Shown: positions 58,179-64,000 of the stretch, piece by piece
How positions within the stretch are numbered: the first letter of the stretch is position 1
Layout: every line of letters begins with the position of its first letter
Source of the DNA: Archangium gephyra
Lineage (GTDB): Bacteria > Myxococcota > Myxococcia > Myxococcales > Myxococcaceae
DNA length: 64,000 nucleotides
Assembly (NCBI GenBank): GCA_003243425.1
Contig: QFQP01000031.1
Location: 21,880-85,879, forward strand
Direction: 5' to 3'
Notes under the pieces: generated by a model
Told to the model about the DNA's origin: nothing
Databases searched by the model: none
Seen by the model: the letters and a program-made list of their open reading frames with translations, nothing else
Translations under genes and position numbers: made by a program

Positions 58179-59684
58179 GTGAGCACGCTAGGTCAGCCCT
58201 TCGTGCGTTCGCGAGGAGCAAATGCTGCGTTGCTCGTGTCGACGGCGCTGGCGGCGGTCGGGCCATTTCTCCCCGCGTTGAACGGCACGTTTCTGGGCTG
58301 GGACGACAGGCGCGCGCTCGTCGACTTCGACGGCTGGCGCAGCGGCAGCTGGCTCGAGTCGATTCGCTGGGCCTTCACCAGCCTCGACATGGGCATGTAC
58401 CGGCCGCTCACGTGGCTGAGCTACCGGCTCGACTTCGCGCTCTCCGGTCTGGAGCCGGCCGCGTTTCACCGCACCAACCTCGTCATTCATGCGCTGGTCG
58501 CCGGACTCGCGGTCGCTGCGTTGCGGCGGTGGGTGGCGGCCGCGCGGCTGGAGCTCGATGAACGCTGGGCGGCGCTGGTGGCGTTGGCGTTCGCGGTGCA
58601 CCCGCTGCGGGTGCAGGTCGTGGCGTGGGTGAGCGCGCGCGCCGACGCATTGGCGACGGCGTTCTTCCTGGTGGCGGTGCTGGCGTGGCTGCGCTTCGTC
58701 GAGACGCGTTCAGTCGGTGCGCGCGTCGCGTGGCACGTGGCCTTCGCGGGCAGCCTGTTGTGCAAGCCCATCGCGCTGGCGGCGCCGGTCGTCTTCTTCA
58801 TCGCCGGCTGGTGGCTCACGCGACGGCGGCCCTCGTTCGCCGACGTGCTCATCGGGCTCACGATGTCGGCGGCCATCAGTCTTCCGCTCGCGCTCGCCAA
58901 GGGTGTGGTGCACAGCGGCGGCGGTCTGCCGCAGCTCCCTGCATCAGCGGCGTTCACCGCGTTGCACAACAGCGTGCAGCCGCTGTGGAAGGTGCTGTGG
59001 CCGATGTCGCTGGGCATCGCCGAACCGGCGTGGCCGTTCGAGCCGTTCGAAGTGCCGTACGTGGTCGGCGCGCTGGCGGCGGTCGCCCTGGCGACGTTCA
59101 TCTGGTCGAGGCGCGCGCAGACGCCGGGCCTCGCCGTGACCGCGCTCGCGTGGCTGGCGTTGATGGGCCCGATGCTGGGCGTGGTGCCCTTCGGCTACGA
59201 GCTGACGGCGGACCGGTTCTCATATCTGCCGACGCTGGCGCTGCTGCCGGGCGCGCTGTGGTTGATGAGCCGGCTGCCCCGTCGGCAGTGGCTCGCGGTC
59301 GCAGCGCCGGTGCTGCTCTTCTGGAGCGTGCTCGCCTGGCAGCACACGGGCGTGTGGCAGACGTCGGAGCAGTTGTGGCGCTACACGCTGGCGCAGAACC
59401 CGCGGTCCGCGCTTGCGCTCACGGGGCTCGGTGACGACCTCCTGAAACAGAATCGCGTCGCTGAAGGCGAGGCGCTGTACCTGCGCGCCATCGAGTGGCT
59501 GCCGCCGTACGAGCCCACGCTGCTGGGCCTGGGGTTCGCGGATCTCGCACAGGGCCGGCCGCACGCGGCGATCCCCAAGCTGAACCGTTACATCGAGACG
59601 CACCCCGAGAACCGCGCGGCGCGGCGCTTTCTGGACGCAGCGGAAGACGCACGCGACGCGTTGGACGCGCAGCGGGCTCAGTGA
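58179..59684 (+). CDS. TMTC-like protein O-mannosyltransferase (GT-C) with TPR end
   Basis: About 501 residues, start GTG 58179 (58212 also possible). Some ten helices occupy residues about 12-390. The first luminal loop has FLGWDDRRALVDFDGW and SLDMGMYRPLTWLSYRLDF, where the paired Asp and Arg-Pro fit TMTC-type O-mannosyltransferases, followed by HRTNLVIHALVAGLAVAAL and FAVHPLRVQVVAWVSARADA. Residues about 400-495 are TPR-like: ALTGLGDDLLKQNRVAEGEA, LYLRAIEWLPPYEPTLLGLG. The gene is divergent from the second fibre gene by 22 bp. It would use a polyprenyl-phosphate sugar; Ser/Thr-rich parts of the fibres are possible targets. Confidence 0.8.
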   Translation: MSTLGQPFVRSRGANAALLVSTALAAVGPFLPALNGTFLGWDDRRALVDFDGWRSGSWLESIRWAFTSLDMGMYRPLTWLSYRLDFALSGLEPAAFHRTNLVIHALVAGLAVAALRRWVAAARLELDERWAALVALAFAVHPLRVQVVAWVSARADALATAFFLVAVLAWLRFVETRSVGARVAWHVAFAGSLLCKPIALAAPVVFFIAGWWLTRRRPSFADVLIGLTMSAAISLPLALAKGVVHSGGGLPQLPASAAFTALHNSVQPLWKVLWPMSLGIAEPAWPFEPFEVPYVVGALAAVALATFIWSRRAQTPGLAVTALAWLALMGPMLGVVPFGYELTADRFSYLPTLALLPGALWLMSRLPRRQWLAVAAPVLLFWSVLAWQHTGVWQTSEQLWRYTLAQNPRSALALTGLGDDLLKQNRVAEGEALYLRAIEWLPPYEPTLLGLGFADLAQGRPHAAIPKLNRYIETHPENRAARRFLDAAEDARDALDAQRAQ

Positions 59685-59724
59685 ACGCCGCCTGTCGCGC
59701 GTGTGGATTGGTTTGAAGCCCAAC

Positions 59725-59759
59725 GCCCGCGCGAGGCGCGTCCGTTCTCGCGTGCGGGC
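59725..59759 (+). terminator. Possible terminator hairpin after the TMTC-like gene
   Basis: GCCCGCGCGAG (59725-59735) pairs with CTCGCGTGCGGGC (59747-59759) apart from a two-base bulge, with an 11-base loop, about 40 bases after the stop codon. No T-run follows, so it may be a factor-assisted stop or an incidental hairpin. Confidence 0.4.
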
Positions 59760-59761
59760 AA

Positions 59762-59941
59762 TACGTGGTCGTCGCAGGTGCACTCATCAAGCCGTCGAAC
59801 TGCGAAGCTGGAGACGGTTCGGCACGAAGGACCACGGCCTTCGCTTCGTCGGGTGAAGACGGCAACGCGACCGGCGTGAACGGCTCGCAGGCCGACAACT
59901 CTGGCGCTGGGGCAGGCGCCGTCTGCGTGTTCTCGCGGTAG
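59762..59941 (+). pseudogene. FG-GAP-repeat remnant
   Basis: A 59-residue frame without start codon reads YVVVAGALIKPSNCEAGDGS, then TAFASSGEDGNATGVNGSQA, DNSGAGAGAVCVFSR and stops. The GEDGNATGVNGSQADNS...AGAV.VF pattern is that of FG-GAP-type repeats in bacterial surface proteins (usual form EDSNATGINGNQADNSA...GAVYVF). The usual long repeat array is missing upstream, so this is a broken end of such a gene. The Tyr normally before VF is Cys here. Confidence 0.6.
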
Positions 59942-59949
59942 ACGAGGGC

Positions 59950-60885
59950 ATGGCTCAATTCACGCTGCTGGTGCCCGCCGGTACGGAGCTCGACGTCGAG
60001 CTCCCCGGTGAAGTGGAGGTCGTCCGCTACGACGTCGCGGAGCCGATTCCCGACGTCGGCGCCGATGCGCTGGTGGTGTGGGGCAACCCACCGGCGCACG
60101 TGAAGGACGCGGCGCGTTCGCTGACCACGCTGCGCTGGGTGCAGACGCTCGCCGCCGGCCCCGACGTGGTGCTGCAGGCGGGCTTCGCGCCGCACGTGGT
60201 CCTCACCTCGGGCAGAGGCTTGCACGATGCGACCGTCTGCGAGCACGCGCTGGCGTTGACGCTCGCGGTGCTGCGCCGCGTGCCGGAGATGGTGGCCGCG
60301 CAGCGCGAGCGGCGCTGGGCCGATGAACTCGGTGGGCTCAAGCCGCTGCACGACGAGACCGCGGTACGCACGCTCATCGGCGCGCGCGTGCTGGTGTGGG
60401 GCTTCGGGTCGATCGCCGCGCGATTGGCGCCGGTGCTCACGGCGCTGGGCGCGACGGTGACGGGCGCGGCCACGACCGCCGGTGTACGGCATGGCTTCGA
60501 GGTCGTCAGCGACGTGACGCCGGTGTTGCCGCAGACCGACGTGTTGATCTCATTGCTGCCCGACCTGCCGTCGACGCGCGGTGTGCTGAACGCGAAGGTG
60601 TTCTCGAAGCTGCCGAAACGCGCGGTGGTGGTGAACGTGGGGCGCGGCGCGGTGCTCGACGAAGCTGCCTTGCTGAAGGCGCTCTCGAACGGTGACATCG
60701 CCGGTGCCGCGTTGGACGTGTTCGTCACCGAGCCGCTGCCCAGCACGTCGCCGCTGTGGGCGAGCCCGAGGCTGCTGATCAGCCCGCACGCCGCTGGCGG
60801 TCGGCCGATCGGCGCAGGGAAGTTGATCGCCGAGAACGTGAAGGCGTTGCTGGCAGGGCAGCCGCTGAAGAACCTCGCGCGCTGA
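59950..60885 (+). CDS. D-2-hydroxyacid dehydrogenase family protein
   Basis: A 311-residue NAD(P)-dependent enzyme. The nucleotide loop VLVWGFGSIAARLAPVL, the catalytic Arg in VNVGRGAVLDEAALL, Glu in DVFVTEPLPSTSPLW and His in LLISPHAAGGRPIGAG are present, so the active site is complete. The catalytic domain opens at SGRGLHDATVCEHALALTLA. It belongs to the group acting on hydroxypyruvate or phosphoglycerate-like substrates, but the substrate is not decided. No signal peptide. It stands between an FG-GAP remnant and a convergent MBL gene. Confidence 0.88.
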   Translation: MAQFTLLVPAGTELDVELPGEVEVVRYDVAEPIPDVGADALVVWGNPPAHVKDAARSLTTLRWVQTLAAGPDVVLQAGFAPHVVLTSGRGLHDATVCEHALALTLAVLRRVPEMVAAQRERRWADELGGLKPLHDETAVRTLIGARVLVWGFGSIAARLAPVLTALGATVTGAATTAGVRHGFEVVSDVTPVLPQTDVLISLLPDLPSTRGVLNAKVFSKLPKRAVVVNVGRGAVLDEAALLKALSNGDIAGAALDVFVTEPLPSTSPLWASPRLLISPHAAGGRPIGAGKLIAENVKALLAGQPLKNLAR

Positions 60886-60913
60886 ACCCACGCCCACGCG
60901 AAGCGCGGGCAGG

Positions 60914-62134
60914 TCAGGCGGGAGGCGCGCCTCGTCGACGTCTGGCCGGTCTCTTCGCGGGCGCGTGGAGCGGGAGTGCGCGCACCAGCGCCTTCATTCC
61001 CATGGTCGACACCAACGTCGACTCGCGCTCCAGCACCTCCAGCAGCGCGGTGCGCGGTACCTCGGTGCCCGCCGCCTTCGTGCCGTGTTTGCGCTCCATG
61101 GTCGAGAGCACGGTGAGCAACGACGTGCCCCGCTTGCTGAACGAGTTCCACAGGCTGCGCGGGGTGCCGTTGCGGCTGCCGTGTTCACCGACCTTGTACA
61201 CGTCGACGTCGCGCACCAGCTCCGCGACGCCCTTCTCTTCGAGCACGCGCGCCCAGCTGGCCGCCTGTGCATCACCGGGGAACAGCAGCTTCTTGCCGCA
61301 CGCTTCGAACAACAGAATCAGGCTCGCGTTGCTGACGCTGTCGTCGACGCTGCGGAGCAACTCGAGGAGTTGATCTCCACGCATGGTGTCGAGGCGCCGC
61401 GTGAACCAGCGCACCGAGTTCGGCAGCGCGCGCACGTTGACCTGCTTCGCTCTGGCAAACAGGGACTTGCCGCCGTTCGACCACGACGTCGCGGCCGCCG
61501 ACACGCCGAGATAGCCGCCATCACCCACGCGCGCCCGGGGAGGCCCGAGCACGTGCACGCGCACGCCGGGCAGCAGCGCCTCGAGCCTGGTGGCGTCACC
61601 GAAAGACAGCCGCTCCTGCTGGTCGACGGCCGAGAGGTTCTTCTCGGCGGCTTCGGTGTCGAGGTTGGCGCGGCTGATGAAGCGCAGCGCGCGTGACGCG
61701 GTGACGCCGAACGTGCGCAGCCCATCACTCAACTCGTCGTGATCCTCTTCCGTGCTCGAGGTGGGCGCGCCGCGACGCTGCACCTCCTGCGCCGCGGTCT
61801 GCGCGAAGGCGCGCGTGGTGGCGTCGCTCGTGGTCTGCGGGCGCAGCACGAGCTTCGGCTTCAAGGTCTTGAGCGCGCTCCACGCGTCGTCGTGGCCGAA
61901 GCCCGAGACGTGATCTCTTCGCAGCGTGCTGGCGACGATGGCCTCCAGCGTTCCACCCGACGCGCTCACCTTCTCGACGATGTCCTCGGCGACGGGGAGC
62001 AGCGTGTCGTGCGACGCACTCCCGAAGTCGACGAGCACGTGGCGCGGATGGTCGTCGTAAGCGAAGCGCAGCAACAGACAGTCGCCGAAGCCCACCTGGT
62101 ACACGAAGAGCTCGACCGCATGGGGGCCGCGCAT
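60914..62134 (-). CDS. Metallo-beta-lactamase-fold protein with degenerate metal motif
   Basis: A 406-residue protein (start ATG 62134, overlapping the peptidase stop as TGATG). The opening MRGPHAVELFVYQVGFGDCL, LLRFAYDDHPRHVLVDFGSA is that of ComEC-like MBL hydrolases. The expected THxHxDHxxG motif reads STLRRDHVSG: the first two His are Leu and Arg, while Asp-His remain. Later motifs KKLLFPGD and YKVGEHGSRNG keep the Asp and His of the fold. It likely binds one or no metal normally. The C-terminal 30 residues are basic (AKRPARRRRGAPP). It is coupled to an HExxH protein and may act with it. Confidence 0.75.
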   Translation of the reverse strand: MRGPHAVELFVYQVGFGDCLLLRFAYDDHPRHVLVDFGSASHDTLLPVAEDIVEKVSASGGTLEAIVASTLRRDHVSGFGHDDAWSALKTLKPKLVLRPQTTSDATTRAFAQTAAQEVQRRGAPTSSTEEDHDELSDGLRTFGVTASRALRFISRANLDTEAAEKNLSAVDQQERLSFGDATRLEALLPGVRVHVLGPPRARVGDGGYLGVSAAATSWSNGGKSLFARAKQVNVRALPNSVRWFTRRLDTMRGDQLLELLRSVDDSVSNASLILLFEACGKKLLFPGDAQAASWARVLEEKGVAELVRDVDVYKVGEHGSRNGTPRSLWNSFSKRGTSLLTVLSTMERKHGTKAAGTEVPRTALLEVLERESTLVSTMGMKALVRALPLHAPAKRPARRRRGAPPA

Positions 62135-63876
62135 CACCACGTCTCCTTCACCAGCGACGGCGCACCCAGCGAGCGCACGCGATGCACTGCCGAGAACCTG
62201 CGCGCGGCGCTGGAGTTCGCGCGGTAGTGCCCACGAACCCACAACGACTCGATGCGCTCGCTCTGGCGCTGTTGCACCGCGGAGTTCTTCGCGCCGAGCA
62301 CGCTGTCTCCGATGCTGAAGCGCAAGGTGCCGAAGTCGTCGAACACCAACGTCATGCCGCCGAAGAGCTCGACGGGTTGATCGTCGGGCATGCCCTTGGG
62401 CTGCTTCACGCCGAGGCGCTTCAACTCACGCGCCGGTACCGTGAGCTGCTGCAGCACCTCGGCCACCGTCTCACGCAGATGAAAGCCGTCGTCGGGTGAC
62501 ACGCGCATGCACGGCCGCACCGAAATCACGCGCGTGAACGCGTCTTCGTGGAGCTTGAGCTGCGCCCGGTTCTCCCACGCGAAGCGGAACACCTCGTCGA
62601 CGTCGTGCTGCATCGACGCGAAGCGAACGCGGTCGACCTTCACCTTCTCTGACGGAAAGCGCAGCCACTCGGCGGCGTCGCCCAGCGAACGGTGCTGGAT
62701 GCCGAACGCGTTGAACGCTGTCTCGAGGTGTCTACGGAAACCGAACGAATCGGTCGGCCGCACCTGCGCGTCGGCGGTGACGAGCGCGCTCAGGAACGTG
62801 CCGAACTCCACGTGCACCGGCGGGCAGTAGTCGAGCGCACGAATCACCATGGTGAGCAGCGCGTCAGCCACGCGCGCGCCTTCTTCGGCCGCGCGACGAC
62901 GGTCCATGAAGCGCGCGTGGGTGTCGACGAAGTAGGCCGCGAGGCGCTCGGCCCACACCCGCACGAAGGCGTCCATCACCGCGGCCACGAGCACTTCTCC
63001 ACGCTCGTGCGCGGCGTCACGCGACGACAGCGCGTCCTTCGCGGGCTTCACGTTGAACAGCGAGTGGCGCAGCGCCGAGCGGCCGATGGGCGTCATCTCC
63101 TTGCCGAGCTCGCGCCCCACCGAGAGCAGCGTCGACTTGCGCAGCGCCTCGTAGGTCGCGTCTTTCGCCAGCAGCTGCGTCGAGCGCTCACCGGGCCTGG
63201 CGTCGACCGGCACGTCCATCAGGTGCGTGACCAGCTCCTCGAGCGAGAACACCGAGAGCAGCGCCACCACGTCGGCGAAGCCCTCATGAAACGCGGCCTG
63301 GTCGGGCGACGAGGGCGCGGTGTACCGCTCGCGCAGGCCGTCGAGAATCGCGTGACTGGTCTCGTGCACCACCACGTCGTGCGACAGGCACGTGAAGATG
63401 GTGCGCCTGCCGTCGGGGAAGTGGCCGAAGAGCAGCGCTTCGTCGCGCCGTGAATAGAAGGCGTTGGCGTCGGAGAACGCGTGCGGGGCGATCTTCAGTT
63501 GATGCCCGCCGCTGCCGAAGCCCCAGTTGATGCGGCGGCCAAGCGCGCTCTCGAAGCGGGCCAGCGTGCGCATGACGATGGCGTACACGTTGCTCGCGTG
63601 GAACGCCGGGTCTCCGTGAATGACCTTCGACTTCGGCGCGACGTGCAGTTGCGTGTTCCAGCGCGCGGCGAGCACGTCGGCCGGTTCGTAGAGCGTGCGG
63701 CTCGAGGCGTCGTAGTCGACGACGTGCACGCGCGCGCCACGCGGGCCGGCCGCGAGCGTCTCGGCAGGCACGTCGACGATGGCGGTCAGCGGCTGGCCAC
63801 CGCGCATCACCGACGGGTCCGCGGCGATGATGCGCATCTTCACGGTGCGTTCGGCAGGCGTGGTCATGCGGGTCAT
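62134..63876 (-). CDS. Gluzincin-like HExxH metalloprotein coupled to an MBL-fold gene
   Basis: A 580-residue cytosolic protein (no signal peptide). HETSHAILDG (171-180) contains HExxH and HEGFADVVALL (197-207) supplies the downstream Glu of a gluzincin site; the spacing and the DGL helix resemble thermolysin-like and related metallopeptidases. The C-terminal 300 residues are helical and unassigned, with HVEFGTFLSALVTADAQVRP and FRRHLETAFNAFGIQHRSLG. The stop overlaps the MBL start by one base. The pair sits near the window end, so further genes of the same unit may lie beyond 64000. Proteolysis is inferred from motif only. Confidence 0.75.
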   Translation of the reverse strand: MTRMTTPAERTVKMRIIAADPSVMRGGQPLTAIVDVPAETLAAGPRGARVHVVDYDASSRTLYEPADVLAARWNTQLHVAPKSKVIHGDPAFHASNVYAIVMRTLARFESALGRRINWGFGSGGHQLKIAPHAFSDANAFYSRRDEALLFGHFPDGRRTIFTCLSHDVVVHETSHAILDGLRERYTAPSSPDQAAFHEGFADVVALLSVFSLEELVTHLMDVPVDARPGERSTQLLAKDATYEALRKSTLLSVGRELGKEMTPIGRSALRHSLFNVKPAKDALSSRDAAHERGEVLVAAVMDAFVRVWAERLAAYFVDTHARFMDRRRAAEEGARVADALLTMVIRALDYCPPVHVEFGTFLSALVTADAQVRPTDSFGFRRHLETAFNAFGIQHRSLGDAAEWLRFPSEKVKVDRVRFASMQHDVDEVFRFAWENRAQLKLHEDAFTRVISVRPCMRVSPDDGFHLRETVAEVLQQLTVPARELKRLGVKQPKGMPDDQPVELFGGMTLVFDDFGTLRFSIGDSVLGAKNSAVQQRQSERIESLWVRGHYRANSSAARRFSAVHRVRSLGAPSLVKETW

Positions 63877-63878
63877 TA

Positions 63879-64000
63879 TCTCTGGTCGCGTTCTCGGCGG
63901 CCGACCTCTCCGCGTTGCTGCGAGTTCGTCACGTCCGGCTGAACTGCCAGCCGGATTCCCTGCGAGCGCTCCGGTTCTCTGGTCGCGTTCTTCGCGGCCG
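63879..64000. repeat. 25-bp direct repeat, 97 bp apart, at window end
   Basis: TCTCTGGTCGCGTTCT-CG-GCGGCCG at 63879-63903 recurs at 63976-64000 with 23 of 25 bases identical, just upstream of the HExxH gene. The window ends inside or at the end of the second copy, so a longer array cannot be excluded. It could be a regulatory repeat or a duplication boundary. Confidence 0.45.

Noticed and set aside
63879..64000. CRISPR repeat-spacer start
   Set aside because: The spacing of about 72 bp between the two imperfect copies is too long for typical spacers and only two copies are visible.
1..64000. tRNA or rRNA genes
   Set aside because: No convincing tRNA T-arm/acceptor arrangement or rRNA core was noticed by eye; a tRNA scan would be needed to exclude a missed one.

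Overview
The window reads as chromosomal DNA of a myxobacterium (Myxococcota). The inference rests on high GC content, frequent GTG starts, stop/start overlaps of the ATGA or GTGA type, lipoproteins with Asp-Ala-Gly or Gly-Gly-Gly-Ser-Ala-Thr linkers, a MYXO-CTERM-like tail on an esterase, a DUF2330 protein, a TIGR02996/LRR protein and a Ser/Thr kinase. No rRNA, tRNA, integrase, transposase or CRISPR array was seen. Family names are assigned by recognising motifs, not by database search.

Layout. 1-9.4 kb: end of a DUF2330 protein, a hybrid histidine kinase, then a leftward run of TolC - DevC-like permease - ATPase - adaptor - aldose epimerase - Ser/Thr kinase, with a divergent TetR gene. 10-19.9 kb: a three-gene membrane operon abutting a truncated hydrolase, a secreted esterase, regulators (AraC/GyrI, GlxA-like, MarR), cystathionine beta-synthase, and a scar joining a truncated DUF2809 gene to a headless LysR gene. 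19.9-32.4 kb: surface lipoproteins (lamin-tail, collagen-like, kelch-like), an RND efflux operon with a divergent LysR gene, and a 127-residue protein that is 48% methionine. 32.6-43 kb: a 908-residue lipoprotein with HEIGH, VOC and MarR/SDR genes around a perfect 16-bp palindrome, a 44-residue ORF before an XRE-cupin regulator, twin unknown paralogues, YebC, a cobalamin riboswitch with two lipoprotein genes, and an LRR protein. 43-48.7 kb: a PhnD-like protein, ArgJ, a frameshifted beta-helix lipoprotein and an HTTM protein. 48.8-59.7 kb: two trimeric-fibre-like lipoproteins (DUF7151-like, collagen-like and YadA-head repeats, S74-like end, coiled coil) bracketing GT4, GT4, YfhO, flippase-like and GT2 genes, with a TMTC-like gene beyond. 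59.7-64 kb: an FG-GAP remnant, a 2-hydroxyacid dehydrogenase, and a coupled pair of an HExxH protein and a metallo-beta-lactamase-fold protein with a degenerate metal motif.

Main points of interest: the methionine-rich protein, the B12-riboswitch lipoprotein pair, the fibre/glycosyltransferase locus (possible self-contained fibre glycosylation) and the HExxH/MBL pair. Several genes are visibly broken (near 11.4, 19.1, 22.9, 45.6-45.9 and 59.8 kb), so this is an accessory, surface-oriented region under turnover, with single-base sequencing errors possible at the two 45-kb frameshifts.
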